This document shows, piece after piece, positions 1 to 13,330 of a stretch of DNA of 64,000 bases. How positions within the stretch are numbered: the stretch's first letter is position 1; each line of letters begins with the position of its first letter. Origin of the DNA: Liolophura sinensis (taxonomy: Eukaryota; Mollusca; Polyplacophora; Chitonida; Chitonidae). The position numbers and the translations under genes were made by a program. The notes below the pieces were generated by a model, which had not been told where the DNA came from, made no database searches, and was given only the letters and a program-made list of their open reading frames with translations. Location: positions 30,250,470 to 30,314,469 of the forward strand of contig NC_088295.1 in the NCBI RefSeq assembly GCF_032854445.1. The letters are read 5' to 3'.

Positions 1-349
1 ACGGTCCCATTATAATCTGCAAATAATACTATTTCAAGAAAAAAAACTTTAGCGCATCTTATACATGTAGGTTTATTGCAAAAGATGAGCATTCACACTA
101 TATGGGTAAAACATATACATTAATCGCTGACAGTTCGCTAGGAACCCTTAGGGTGTGTAAAGCTTGGAAATGAATTGGTCAAGTACACGTATCGATATTT
201 TTGACAAAGACTGTCCAACACAAAAGAACACCTCTCCTGCATACACCATTTATAATCTTTCCCATTAAGCAAATGGTTCCGTGAAATGTTATATTTAAGG
301 CAAAGTAGGCAATAGCACGAGTTCCGGGTTCAGTCTCGGGGTTTTATTT

Positions 350-523
350 GATTTGATTTGATTGATTGGTGTTTTACGCCGTACTCAAGAATATTTCACT
401 TAAACGACGGCGGCCAGCATTATGGTGGGCGGAAACCGGACAGATCCTGGGGGAAACCCACGACCATACGCAGGTTGTTGGCAGACCTTTCCACGTACGG
501 CCGGAGAGGAAGCCTGTTGGGGT
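350..523 (-). repeat. SINE family 1 copy, 5'-truncated
   Basis: Reads tail-first on the plus strand: GATTGGTGTTTTACGCCG, then AAGAATATTTCACTT, the GGCGGCCAGCATTATGGTGG core and GGCCGGAGAGGAAGCC. The tRNA-like head is missing. Confidence 0.85.
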
Positions 524-1150
524 TTTACAAATGCCCACTGTTTTCATGTTTATATGGCTTGAAATGCTTGACGGCTTTGTGAGGTCGTTGGCGCAGTCTT
601 GCGTCGTTCGTTCAAGGTCACTTGTCTTCCACTTACAATGGTGCGCAAACCTCTTCATGACTTGCCAAATATCGGTGATTTATTCCGAACACGCTGGTTT
701 ACACCTCCAATAAAACTGATCATATAAGCGAAAACATATTAGTATCGCGTTAAACAACAACCACAGAAATGTATAAACAGTATTCCTGTGCTTGTCAATG
801 AGCATCAAGTCAGTTACCGAAAATTCTGTTAGTAAACTTAGCTGAGCAAGAGTCGGTGTAATGTAAATGATGAACACCAAACTCGTTATGTCAGTTATTC
901 ATGAGCACGCCGGATCTAACAGCCTGTGGATTCCAATGGAAACTTAACAGACTGATTAGTCAAAACATCCAAAGGAGTCCCTCCAGGTACTGAAACTATA
1001 ATCTATTTCTTTTAGAGAGTCGCTTATATTCATCTGTCAGTCTTACTCCCCACCAAAATTGCCTTTAGTTAGTGACACGTAAGAACACTTTCTCTACACA
1101 TGGATGTGTTGGATGTTGATATTCTTGCAAGGAAAATCAAATAAGAACAC
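523..1150. other. No gene seen
   Basis: AT-rich sequence without long open frames free of repeat content. Nothing further is recognised. Confidence 0.6.
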
Positions 1151-1665
1151 ATTTTCTAATCCAAAATGTTAAACTCCATAAGCTTATTTTCGACACCAAG
1201 AACTCACTGCCTTGGGTGACGTCATAATTATTCCAAACCGAGGGCCATGCTGGGGAATGGGCGTGGTGAGTAATTTGTTTTACAGTAGGTGCACCAACAT
1301 GCTGTAAGAACAAACTCCACGCAGTACCACATCCTACACTACACTCTCAGCTAATAGGCTACATTGTTTTTTATAACAAAAGTTTCTAACATCTATCTTT
1401 AAAACCACGCTGCCGTGAGATAATATTCTACAACAAATAAAATCATATTCATTTATTAAGGTTATATTATATTAAAACGTGTCAAATATGACAAAGGCAG
1501 AAGTAGGGTTTACAGTAAAATGGTAACGCCCTCAATCAAAACACGTTGAACTCCGCAGAATAACCAGCATGCCACTGTTGTTTTTAATAATTATGACGTC
1601 ACTTGAGACAATGGGTTCTTGTCTTTGAAAGGGGGCTTATGGAATTTTAACATCATGAATTAGAA
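1151..1665. mobile_element. Fold-back (MITE-like) element with about 100-bp inverted arms
   Basis: The left arm (1151..1253) and the reverse complement of 1564..1665 share TTCTAAT, ATGTTAAA, TCCATAAGC, CAAGAAC and TGACGTCATAATTATT in the same order and spacing, then GCATGCTGG-like ends. About 310 bases separate the arms. No ORF of note lies inside. The transposon class is not known. Confidence 0.6.
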
Positions 1666-2344
1666 CATGAAGAAATGTAGTTCTTGCAAAGGAAGCTAGA
1701 GAGGCTTCAAATACTTGTTTTTATATCTGTAGAAAAAGAGATACATGTATTTCATACATTTTCTTTATTTCTATAGGGTATAAAAACATATTATAAAAGG
1801 CACCCTCAATACAAAGACTGAGTTATTTTGGACACCAGAGAAATGATTCCCCAAATATCAGGGTGGCTTGACGGTTGTTAGATGTGTGGGAATGTTCATC
1901 TAATATCACGTAAAAGTACAACTCTCCAAATTCCTATTTTAATGGTTTGTAAAAATATATTTCGTATTGAAATGACAACAATTATATTTCAAAAACTGTC
2001 ATCACGCGATTCAAACGTTTGCAAGGAAAGAATGTGTTTCTCCATATGACATTAAACCACATGTCTTAATATTCGGTGTCAGAAACAAATCAGTACCGCA
2101 CTGTACAAAGAAATGACCTGGATGAGTAACACCCCAAAACAATCAGTGCTAAGAAACGAATATGTTGAAGTTCAACAGATCTATCTAGAAAGTGCCCACA
2201 AGGGATTTCATCCGAATATATTTTGCATGGATAAACGTCCACTTGGAGTTAAAGAGATGTCCGCTATATCTCTTGGTTATGTAGAAACTCCTTATTAGAT
2301 AATGCGTTGATTCATAATCAAATTGCCTTTTAAATCGCTGCGTG

Positions 2345-2565
2345 CATGACAAACCGAAAAACAAAATTACGAAAGGTAAGCACGAAACGAAAAGGGGTGA
2401 GACGAAAGTATAAAAGGGCGAGGTGTCAAAACCTCGTTGTTTTGCTTGGACTACCGTACTTTTGTTTCGTCCTTTCGTAGTTTTCCCTCGCACTTTTGCC
2501 TCTTCCTTTGGTTGTTTCGTTCTTTCGTATAGGCTTCCATAACTCCTTCGTGTTTTGCTACTCGC
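2345..2565. mobile_element. Fold-back element rich in ACGAAAG/CTTTCGT
   Basis: The left half has repeated ACGAAAGG and ACGAAACGAAAAGG; the right half has CTTTCGTAG and GTTTCGTTCTTTCGTA. The centre is a hairpin, CGAGGTGTCAAAACCTCG (2419..2436). Long ORFs over it on both strands follow from the biased composition. Confidence 0.55.
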
Positions 2566-3054
2566 AATATGGCAAAGCCTTTGTAAGAAGGAAGATTTGG
2601 AAGAAGAAATGTTTCTGCTGTGGTAAGCAGACGCCATATTTCCTCAAGCCAAATACACTAGTCTTCACAGTGGATGTTTAGCCAGGAGTGGGATAAGCGC
2701 TACACCTACACCTGATGAAGCACTCCATTTGCCGGAAGCAGGGTAGTCCAAGGGACTTCCACACATATTTCACGCTTAATGCTCTTTTGGCAAATTATCG
2801 CTTGGAGACATGTACAACGTGCGACCAAATGTGAAATACGGCCGACACGGGTTTAGTAGGAATGAAACTCGCTGGGCAAAAGGTGAAAAACAGTCCACTC
2901 GATAAATCACAGAAGTGTGCAACCAACCACCACCAATCTGTCAATCAACCAAGAGGACCGTCAGCGAGACATTTAGATAACTGTAGGAACAATCCGCTGT
3001 CCTTTTAAGGTTTAGGCTTACCACTAAATATCCTTCACAGCATTATTTGCTTGA

Positions 3055-3265
3055 TGATTGTGAGACGACTTTCTCTTGATTTCTTGACTTCACACATGCG
3101 TAAAATTAATTATGTGGTAGATGAACAAAAGTGCAGCTTCTAAAGTATAAAGTGTCCGGTCATTCTGTAATCAGTCCTCTTGGATCTTTCGCCGTAATAC
3201 GGAGTTTCACGGGTAAAATACATATCATTTCCCTTTTCGACTGAAAATGCCAAAAGGATAGAAAG
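3055..3265 (+). repeat. Dispersed repeat family B, copy 1
   Basis: AAAATTAATTATGTGGTAGA, CAGCTTCTAAAGTATAAA and GGAGTTTCACGGGTAAAATA align with 6.9-7.1 kb. Confidence 0.6.
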
Positions 3266-4324
3266 TCATCTCAGGATACATATTGCTTACCTTATGTTTA
3301 GATATAAATGTTTAGTTTTTTTAAAATATATTATTTATAGGACGATATTTAGCGAGGGTAGTCAATTCATTTTAATTGAAACCTGGCATTCAAGTGAAGG
3401 AAGTATTTCAAGATTCCACTGCAGTTTAAACCACTTGTCTAAGACAAACGAGCCTGCATGCTCGAATGTATTTCCATATATCTCACGAACTATGACGGTT
3501 CTCTGTGCTCGTGTACCCTAGCCAAAGTCAGTGGCAAAGTGTCAATGCAAAGAAAAAACAATAATTTACCAAAGCGAGCTAGGCACCGGGTAATTCTTTT
3601 ATTCGGTATGGAAATCATAACTTTGTGGTTTATTTTAGAGAATGTAGCCGTCTGTAGGGAGACAAAACTTAAACTTTTGCCGGATGCACTTGACTAGAAC
3701 CATGCTTATCATGTTGTGGCTTACTGACAATAACATCAATATGCCTCTATCATAACACTCTCATATTGTTTGGCTGAACAGAAATTCACACAAATATTGA
3801 AAAACTCTGAATTATAAAATTTTATTTAAAAAAAATTATAATTGTTTTTTTATTGAACAGAATGGAGAAACTGACGCAACCAATACAATACATATGCTGT
3901 GAATGGACCCCATTACCACGATGTACATACGTCATCCCGGTTAGTAGCTTAGTTTCCTGTGACTCGCAGTCATCAGAATTAGTCATAATATTTTCCAGGA
4001 CATCAACATAACCATTTTCCGATCCCTGTGATAAATTTTGAGATTTATTGACAAAATCATTGTGGACGCTTTACCTTGCCACTCGGCCATTTAAGTGCCT
4101 CGTAATGTAGTACTGTGGTCACCAATGTTTAATACGAAGGGCTTGTTGTTTCTAGTTTTTGTCAGTGTAGATGTCAAATCGCCACTCCCGCCTAAGACTG
4201 AAAAGTGACGTCCCTATTTATATCATCAGAAATTTTATCAGGGATATTTTTCACTGTCTTAACAGTTGTTCTTCCTCATTACAATTTCCTATGATTCCTT
4301 CAGACGATCCACAATCAGTATTGG

Positions 4325-4440
4325 TCACAAGCCTGTCCTAACGAAAATCCTGGTATTTGGAGAATTAGAAGTCCTAAAATTTGATTTGGGAAAGTTTGTA
4401 ACTGAATAAAGTATTGCCTGGTGAAAACAAACCTACATTT
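4325..4440 (+). repeat. Dispersed repeat family B, distal part
   Basis: CCTGGTATTTGGAGAATTAG, TTTGATTTGGGAAAGTTTGT and AACTGAATAAAGTA align with 7.17-7.26 kb, where this segment adjoins the proximal part of the family. Confidence 0.55.
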
Positions 4441-4497
4441 GTTGTGTACAAATTATCCTACGTGAAGATTTATTTATTCAATTTATTGGTATGTGTA

Positions 4498-4562
4498 TTT
4501 TTTTATTTTTTTATTTATTTGATTTAAATTTTACGCCGATATCAAGAATACTGAAATTTTTC
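4498..4562 (-). repeat. SINE family 1 tail fragment
   Basis: TTTATTT repeats are followed by a diverged TTTTACGCCGATATCAAGAATA. Confidence 0.5.
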
Positions 4563-5077
4563 TAAGATTGTACAGGTTTATGTACGTCAAGAAATGCTAT
4601 CCTTCACTGAAATAGTTCCACACAAAAACCCGACTCAGATTATAACATAAAAATCGAACATGCAAAACAAACAATATATGCTCGAAAGAAAATGTCGTTG
4701 TATGTAAGTACTTATATGTCAGTACGTATAAACATTTAACCTGTCCACAAACGATACCATTTATGTTCTAAATTGCTTTTATGGAGAGGATATGAGTGTC
4801 GTGGACCTACCTCGCAGAAATAAAGACAATCTGTCAAGTTTTTCGTAGCTGATTTACTGCTAAAATAAGCGTTGTCAAAGAGCACTGTTCCGATCTCTTC
4901 CGTAAAGTTAGGACGAGACTTCCAAAAAGACTTCACGATATTGCAATCACTGATACACAGGAAATTATGTACACTGAGATTGATGTAACAGCGATCAGCG
5001 GTATATACCCTTAAACTATCATTTTTCCTCTCATTTATATATCGATTTATAAAAAGAGAGATAGCCTAAAAGTTTTT

Positions 5078-5372
5078 GATTGCCTACGTGACCTCCTTGC
5101 GCAAATGACCTTCAAGAGTGTTAAACTGAAACCCGGAACCAAGAAGACACCCTGTTGAAAAAAAGTCTGCATCCGGTGTCACGTCAAAACTGGAGACTCA
5201 TGGTTAAGCTGGCCATAGTATAGGACTAGGAAAGGTTAACGTGTTATGGACACCTAAATATAGATTAACACACCTACGCCGCTTTTCCACTGCGACATAA
5301 GGGGATAACTCGATATGTCGACATGAAAACACAACACATTATATCGCCCCTCTGTAAATCATCATACTTGGG
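5078..5372 (+). repeat. Dispersed repeat family C, copy 1
   Basis: CATCCGGTGTCACGTCAAAA, GACACCTAAATATAGATTAA, CCGCTTTTCCACTGCGACAT and CTCTGTAAATCATCATACTT align with the 9.06 kb copy. Confidence 0.75.
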
Positions 5373-6889
5373 AGAAATGAATCTAAAAATATGTGAAACT
5401 ATTAATTTCTTAGAAAATACGTTATACGTATAAACTCATGACGAAAATACCGTAACTTGATGAAAAAAAAATTACTCAAGTCGGACGACAGGCGTTATTA
5501 ACATTAGTTACTCACGCCAACTATATACCCCAGACAATAGTTCCTATTAACATGTACACTAAATCTACCAATGTTTTTGTCCACGGAAAGTCAAGCATAC
5601 TTACCTACCTTTTCTTAGCCAAATTCAAAAGAAACTCCGGTGTCTCAAATTGTAAACTACATGTAGTTTCACCGGTTGCGGCAGTTATTTGTGCTGCCAC
5701 AAAATTTTTTGTGGGACAGACACTAGGTGGATCTATCCTGGGACTCTGACACAGTATGTAGACAGTGATTTTGTTTTTCATCTTTGTAGTAGCTGCGAAA
5801 TGAGTCGAGCTGTTGCTGTGTGTCGCTAGGCAAGATATGCTAATGAGAGTGCGAGTAATCGTTGCGTGACTGGATGGTTCCATATGCATGGGTTTCGAAC
5901 TAACCATAGTCTTTTTTTTATTTTTCTAGTGTAAATAGTACATGTATATCGTTAACATGGTTAAGAGTTTAGTTTGTTCTTTGGAATTTGTCATTTTCAC
6001 AATGTTAACGTGTAGAGTTACAGGATGATTCACGTTTCACAATAAAGCTGCCAAGTCGTGCATTTTAGACTGGCACGACGAATAGCAAGTTCTTATTACA
6101 TATAGTTGTTTGTGGTCCACTCTCTGGTGAAGTCACAGTACATGAGGGGCAGGGACAGTGATGATTTGATTCTTATGTATTCTGCCAGGTAAATATCAGT
6201 TTACCGTGTACGTGCATTATTGTGTTGGAAGTTCTGTATGACCAGTGTCATAAGATTGATAACCTATATGGTAACTGTGACACAAATGTTTCATAAGACT
6301 TGTGAGCTTTATGGTAACTGTGATAGTAATGTATGTTTGTAGACTGCAGACAAGCCCTAATGGTACAATTAACAATGATGTTACTGTAAACCTTAATTAC
6401 AAGTTACTGTTATGAACACTGCCGTATGTGTTATTGTCTATGCAGACAATGTCTAATCTCAAGTTTTATTCTTCTCTTTTTTTCTCAGGTTTGTTTTTTG
6501 TTGTAAATTTTATAATAAAAATAAGATTCTGAAGTCCAAACGAGCTGGCCTGGAGTTACTCTGTCACAGTACACTTTCAGGCTGTTCCCATGCGTCCTGT
6601 AGACTGTAGTTAAAGTGTCACTATTATCTAAAATCATTTCTCTACAAGCACCAACGAAATATATTCTGTCAGGACATAGATGAAGTATTATACCAATGTT
6701 CCCGGACCCAGGGCCCAAGCTCTAGACCTGTCAACACAGTTTTCCCTCCCAGACCTACGTGCAGTATAAACTATTTGTCTGGAACGACGATGGATTGCGT
6801 GGGACAAATACATTTATAATATTCCATTCCATTCCACCGGATTTACCCGATCGTTCATTTCGGCCACGATTGGAAGTGGCAGTATGATA

Positions 6890-7265
6890 AACAGATTTTG
6901 TGATTGTTAATTATCATACTACCACTAAGATTGAATTCCCATCCTACAAGCGTAGAGTTAATTTTGTGGTAGTGGAACAAAACTGCTGCTCCCAAGCTAT
7001 AAATCCTACCGTTATGTGTCATTCTCTAGTCAGCTTAGCCCCATGAGCTTCCTCTTAGGTCTCTTACCTTAAGAGGAAATTTCACGGGTAAAATACAAAC
7101 CATTTCTCCTTTCCAACTGTCAAGACTAGGTCAAAAGGTTTGAAACGCATTACATGCATGTCCTGATGAAACTCCTGGTATTTGGAGAATGAGAAACCGT
7201 GGGGTTTGATTTTCCAAAGTTTCTAACTGAATTAAGTACGGTTTGTTGATTAAAATGATGGTATG
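6890..7265 (+). repeat. Dispersed repeat family B, longest copy
   Basis: GTAGAGTTAATTTTGTGGTA, GAAATTTCACGGGTAAAATA and CCTGGTATTTGGAGAATGAG join the two segments seen apart at 3.1 and 4.3 kb. Confidence 0.6.
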
Positions 7266-8144
7266 TGAATAAAATACGACTACTCGTACCTTCCAGCATT
7301 GGAATAATCTACCTGCGGTAGACAGCCTGAAACACCTCTTATTGCCTTGGCTCAAATCATTCTTCCATAATCTGCTTCCATGAACCAATCTGTATGAAAC
7401 AAAACAATTGTTAAATAAAAATTCGAAATCTCCTGTCTCGGCTGTAATAAGGTTATAAACCAGGACTCTTTCTAACAGCTCGCAAAGTCTAGTGGGTTCA
7501 TTGGGATCCTTTTCAGTTTCCAGTAATATGACCTGCGTCACATAAACTTCGGAAATATCCTTGAGTACAAGGTCAAGCCCCAAACACATATCAATATATA
7601 CACACGTTCTGAACCAGAGTATCCAAGAATCTGCTCCACAAAACCAGGTTTAACTTAAGTGAACCTGAAGATTCTCAGGTTTGTTCGTTTCTATATTATA
7701 AAACATTCTGTTATAAATATGATAACAAATGGTGATAAATAAGTGCCAAGAAAGTTTGCAAAAGATTTGTTAGAAATCATTAGCCCTTTTCAGTTTGATG
7801 GGACTTGCATTTCCACGGCTCACGTTTGCTGCCTCCCTCCCGGTCTGCATGTGAGGTGGGAACGCAGGCGCCTGGGAGTAGTTAAGCTAGTTGAACGCCT
7901 TACAGCAGGATAAACTCTGTGGTCATTAATTAGCTGTGCCTCATGTGGCCAATAAGACTATATATGTCTCCTGTTGATCTAGACATCTCTGAAGCAACAC
8001 ATGAACCCATGTTTGCTGGACACAGCTGGGGCGTCTGACAGAATATAAGACAAATTGTAAATGAGTCTTGCGAAACGCCCGTCTGCTTTGAGCAATGTGT
8101 GGAATTTTTAATGTATTTATGTTTATCTTTTTTAATTTCATTAT

Positions 8145-8232
8145 TCTTTAACGCTACACTTTCAAGAAGTTTTCACTCATACGATGGCAGTCAGTTTTAC
8201 GGAATGCAAGAAACCGTAGAGCGCGGGTTGAA
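8145..8232 (-). repeat. Highly diverged SINE family 1 fragment
   Basis: TTTTCACTCATACGATGGCA and CAGTTTTACGGAATGC match the SINE core base for base with about 20-25% changes. A 97-codon ORF crosses it and is therefore not trusted as a gene. Confidence 0.45.
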
Positions 8233-9057
8233 CCGCCGATCTTTGCACAAATTACTGACGAACTTCCCCACAAATACTAATAAATACACAATACTCGTGG
8301 CTTTCAATGAAGGTAAGACTGCGCGATTGGTGTTACGAGCGGCGTTGACCATTTACTGTCAACACGGGTCTTCAGGAAGAGAGAGGGGTTGAAATGACGC
8401 ATCAACCACTTGACTGTGACACGCTCGGTGAAATAATTTTAAGAGCATGTATGTAATGCACATCAACAAATGTTAGGCTTCAATAACAAAATGCCTTCGA
8501 AAAAATTTAGACTGGATTTAATAAACGAATAATGCAAAAGAAAACGGTATGTCCATCCTGCAACGTCGTTGTTTTACACAACAATAAGGCTATTATGGGG
8601 CTTTTAGCATGTATCCATGCGTCTAATAATCAGCTGTTTTAAACTGATGGTAATCATTGTCTAAATTGTTTTACTCAAGCTGTGAAGAATTTCCCGTAGT
8701 GCAGATAAGAAATCAATGTTTCAAGTTTTTCTTAGTAGAATTAATGTCAAATTAAAGGTTGTCAAATAGCCCTAGCGTTCCGTAGGGCAAAGACGATTCG
8801 TCTGGAAAACACGTTATTAAATAAACCGTCATTTTTTGTCCCGGAAATTTTATACGTAAGAAGGGTATACGTGTGAGCGTCTAGGTATACTTGTCAGACG
8901 CAGGCCTTGGTATGTTCCCTTAAACTTTAGTAAACTGCCACCGTCACCTGGCCCATTAAAGTAGTCCGCGATCATTGATCCCAGTTATTTATCAAATTAT
9001 CTCCTAGGATATTCAGTATATCCTATACCCTTTTTAAGCGATGATTCTATAATACTT

Positions 9058-9362
9058 ATATACGAGACCATCTTCGGACGATGACCTTGTACAGTGTTGA
9101 GTCCGGAACCCAAGAGATACCCTGGGCAAATCAAGTCTGTATCCGGTGTCACGTAACCACCGTAGTATCACTGGTATTAGCTGGTCCTGGTATGGCGATT
9201 AGGACAGGTTATCGTGCAACTGACACCTAAATATCGATTCCTACCCTTACAGATATTCCGCTGCTTTTCCCATATGATATAGACAGATAAAGCGGTTAGT
9301 GAACGACATAAAACACGTAGGATATGGCTCCTTTGTAAATCATTATACTTGGTAGTAGTGGA
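9058..9362 (+). repeat. Dispersed repeat family C, copy 2
   Basis: TATCCGGTGTCACGTAACCA, GACACCTAAATATCGATTCC, CCGCTGCTTTTCCCATATGA and CTTTGTAAATCATTATACTT. Identity is about 70% by eye over 300 bases. Confidence 0.75.
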
Positions 9363-9782
9363 TTGGAAAGTCCATAAGCCAGTTCGAAATGACAAAGGGA
9401 AACATTAGACGAAGTCACGACTTTGTCCGATCGATGGATTATATCATATCTCAAGACGGAAGGGTTTTTGCAGTTTACATACTTTTTCTCAATTTTAGAG
9501 ATTATTTTACTCACTTTGTAAGCTAAGGCTTAAATTAAAAATTAACCGTGTGTAAAGAGAAAATATAGTGCTAGCAGTGTACGACATACACATAGGTATG
9601 CTTACATTTTATTGAACAAACCTTATGTGAAACCCAGTCTGAGGCTCGGAAAGTAACATAGTATAACATATTATATAGGTAGAATAATAAAAATTCTTTT
9701 CCTTGTATCTTAGCGTTATAACCCAATGAAGATAATGTATCTGCTCCTAAATGCTCAATAGATGATCAACTATCCATTTCAG

Positions 9783-10043
9783 GGGGCCTCCGTGGCTCAG
9801 TCGGTTAGCGCGCTAGCGCAGCGTAATGACCCAGGAGCCTCTCACCAATGCGGTCGCTGTGAGTTCAAGTCCAACTCATGCTGGCTTTCTCTCCAGCCGT
9901 AAGTGGGAAGGTCTGCCAGCAACCTGCGGATGGTCGTGGGTTTCCCCCGGGCTCTGCCCGGTTTCCACCCATCATAATGCTGGCCGCCGTCGTATAAGTG
10001 AAATATTCTTGAGTACGGCGTAAAACACCAATCAAAAAAAAAA
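9783..10043 (+). repeat. SINE family 1, full length
   Basis: A tRNA-like head with A box (TGGCTCAGTCGGTTAGCGCG) and B box (GTGAGTTCAAGTCC), then the conserved body, the 3' module ATTCTTGAGTACGGCGTAAA and an A-rich end. It is flanked by a ten-base near-duplication, TCCATTTCAG (9773) and TCAATTTCAG (10044). Confidence 0.92.
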
Positions 10044-10053
10044 TCAATTTCAG

Positions 10054-10628
10054 TACCAAAATCACCACATACCATAAATGGTTGATCTTAATAATGATGG
10101 TGGCGTGAATGCACACGTTTAGACGTACAGATAGAATGAATATACAATATGACTGACGTTGATTAAAGAGGTTATTTGATGGTGGATATGCGCTATAAGG
10201 GCGACTGGGGGATTATTCCCTGTTCATCCTGTCAACCGTACGTCCATCACAAAAGTGAGGAATAACACAGCAAATGTTGATATTAGTGACTGACACACTA
10301 AACTGTTCCCTGTTTTTACCAAATTTTAACTGTGTGTCAGAGGATGTTAAGATAAACACAACTTATCGACACTTGAAATGAATTCTTTTTCATGCTCATA
10401 TATCTGTGAAATGCGTGTTTAATGAGTCTTGACACCTGCTCTGGAAGGAGACCGGTCAGAGGCGGCGATGCATCCACTATAAATTATAATCTACCCATTA
10501 ATCATGCAAGTTTTACAAAGGTAAAAAACAAATCTGATTATTCCCGGATATCGCAAAGAATGACCTATACGTTTATGTTCTGTTTAGAAATCTAAATACC
10601 AGAACGAATAAAACATCCAAAATGAAGA

Positions 10629-10701
<73 letters not shown>

Positions 10702-13330
10702 AGATATTTTGACCGCGAGCATGTCAGGAAGTAAAATAATGAATAGAATTAGAAATACGACGAAGATGGCACATTGCTTATTTTATTCACGGATGCAAAA
10801 GATAAAATGATACGCATTTATATACATGTAGAAAAATGTCAGGATATAAATGATAAATAGAATATTGCACACTGAATGTTGAATACCATAAATATTGTTC
10901 TCGTGAAAGGTGGAAATGATAACCCACGAGACGCGAAACCCACTCGCACAATATTTACCTTCAACCTTCACTGTGCAATATCCTCTATTTATTAATGGTC
11001 TTTTCGTAGAAATCCTGTGTACTTCTAACATTGTTTACATCAGTTCGTCATGTCAGTAGTTGTTTTCTAAACTTGCCTTAGTTAGAAATAATAATCAACA
11101 ATTGTTACGGAAAAAACTGTATGAAAAGGCACTAAAATGATTCAGGTGTATATTTCTTTGGTTCGTCAATGATTAACAAATGTACTTCATTTTGTTTAAC
11201 ATGTTCGTGTGGGATTGAATCAGGCCTTTCGTTAAGCAAATTGTGTAGTGTAAAATGTTTCTTCATTAATTAAAATCTGAACGAGGTAACATTTATGATT
11301 TATACCTTTAGTGAAATGTTTATACAGCTTGATATACCATATCTTTGTCCGTCTTTCCCTTTCCTTGTCAATCTAAATTCAAGTATTTATAGCTTTTTAT
11401 ATAGCTTTTATATGGCGGCTGTATGTTATATCATATAGTGGGAGCGTGTATCATGGCAAAACGTGGTGGCTATGTTTTAATATCGCAACATTTTGGTGGG
11501 CATGGCCGATGTGTGTCGTTGTCAGCACACCATATAGCCAAGCTTCAAAATCACACCGTGCGAAGATCGGCAAATCCCTAAAGCCTGGCTGGCGTTTTCC
11601 GGTATGGTTAAACTCTCCCCACTTAGTAATGTGATTAAAATATTTGAAAGTTAAAATCTGTAATTCCCATTAAAATCTGTCCGACTATTATTGACAAGCT
11701 GTATTCCCAATGGCTTATAGAAAAAATGTGAATGCAAGTGTATATGATGTCATTTTCAAATGAAATGTCATTCCAAACTGTGTTCGTAACTGCTTTATAC
11801 AAAGCTTTTGCCGTTTTCAAAAACATGGTTTTCACAAGAACCATTTAAATTATTGAAAACGTTTTTTTTTTTTAAATATTTTTAAAATTCCTCAAATTTT
11901 TAACTACCTTTTTCCTGGGTAATGAACTGAAGATAACCTTTCTATAAATTAGCTTTTCATGATTTAGCTCGAAAGAAATAGAAATCAGATAGGGTAGAAA
12001 TGATGAAACTTCACCCTACTTAGTTGTGGTTTCAGTGGGGTACGTCTTCCAACGCACGCAGTGGTGACTGGGGTGAAATCTGAACTGTGCATTGTTTTCT
12101 TACAGTACATGACCAATAGATTATCAATTTTTCAGCAGAAAGTCATCACAAAGACAGGAATTAACAAAAAATACATAAATAAAACACGAGTTACATTTGG
12201 TCAAACTAAATGTGCCTTACTTAATTGTCTTTTTATCTCCTAGGAAAAGTTGTAAAATAAAATAGAGAAGATATTTTCAGACATTGTTTTGTGATCTTCA
12301 GTTAAAGTCTTCTTCATCACGTAGATAATTTCCATTTTAATCGCAACATACACCCAATTCCGTGACGCATAGGAGTTTTGAGAGTTGATTCTTCGAGAGC
12401 AGTCGCAATCATTTAACCTGTATGAATTTGTATCAATTTTTCTCCAATATTGTTTTAATAAAAGCCCTTTCAACGTACATTTAGACTGGTATAGAGTAGG
12501 GATAGTAATTCTAAACCTTTTACTTTCTTCCTAGTAAGGTAAATGGCTTCCACTATTTTCTAGCCATTAATAGGAGCGCTCTGACTCAATGCATTTTACA
12601 GCTGACGCAACGTTTTAACGGCCTCTGCAGAATATGGTTGTCACAAACATCAACGTCTCTAATGAAATAAAAGAAGCTGGCATTCGTGTTAAGCTTAACT
12701 TACTAAACCCTTTCCAATTAGTTTTCAACCCCGCATTGGTTACGACTGTGGTACACATTAATTTGCAATGATAACAAAAAGTTTGTCGCCTGTGGGATTT
12801 CCGTGACAGCCTTGAAATTAAACAGCATTAACAAGATTATTCTGTATCTAACTGTCCTTGGCTTGTCAAAAAATCAGAAAGGATTAATATCTGTCATTAG
12901 GCCATGTTGCCTGCCTGGAGGCCATCTTAGAAATGCCAAAGCGTGCTTCTATACACTGTTCCCGACAACGATCCAAAACCAAAGACTGTTGACGGGATAT
13001 AGGTGCTGGCGACATCGGCCCAATTAGCCTCGGCGAGATGGTTAGCTGGGATTCTTTTGACTCTGAGGCTTACACATGAAGAATCATGTATCAAACACGT
13101 GGGCGGGTTATTGTTCACAGAAGAAAGACAACATCATTAACTGAAGGAACAAAAGTACATCGTTTATGTTGTAGAACCATAGTTATCAAACATAAAATCA
13201 CTGAGTAAACATTATTAGTACAGATGGAAGCTAATGCTTATGAATTTTTACAACATTGAGACAAAGAGCAGTGAAGTAGGCCAGCAATACTGGAGGCACA
13301 CTAACGCTTTACCACTTTTGTGAAGCACCA
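10054..13330. other. No gene seen; microsatellite region
   Basis: Apart from the (AT)34 run there is a loose duplication of ATGTCAGGA(A/T)-type sequence at 10719 and 10836. All ORFs are under 85 codons and carry no known motif. Confidence 0.55.
10631..10698. repeat. (AT)34 microsatellite
   Basis: An uninterrupted AT dinucleotide run of 68 bases. Confidence 0.98.

Noticed and set aside
2185..2637. 150-codon minus-strand ORF
   Set aside because: It lies over the fold-back element rich in ACGAAAG; the biased composition removes stops. No splice or domain support.
7131..7589. 152-codon minus-strand ORF
   Set aside because: Part of it is repeat family B, and no domain is recognised. A frame of this length can occur by chance in 64 kb; kept only as unsupported.
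9781..9860. tRNA gene (A and B boxes with TGGCTCAGTCGGTTAGCGCG)
   Set aside because: The sequence cannot fold into a proper cloverleaf with paired acceptor ends and continues into a SINE body; it is the SINE head.
9826..10023. Conserved small protein (recurs at several places, e.g. 27108..27305 and 57994..58200)
   Set aside because: The recurring peptide is the translation of the family 1 SINE body, not a gene family.
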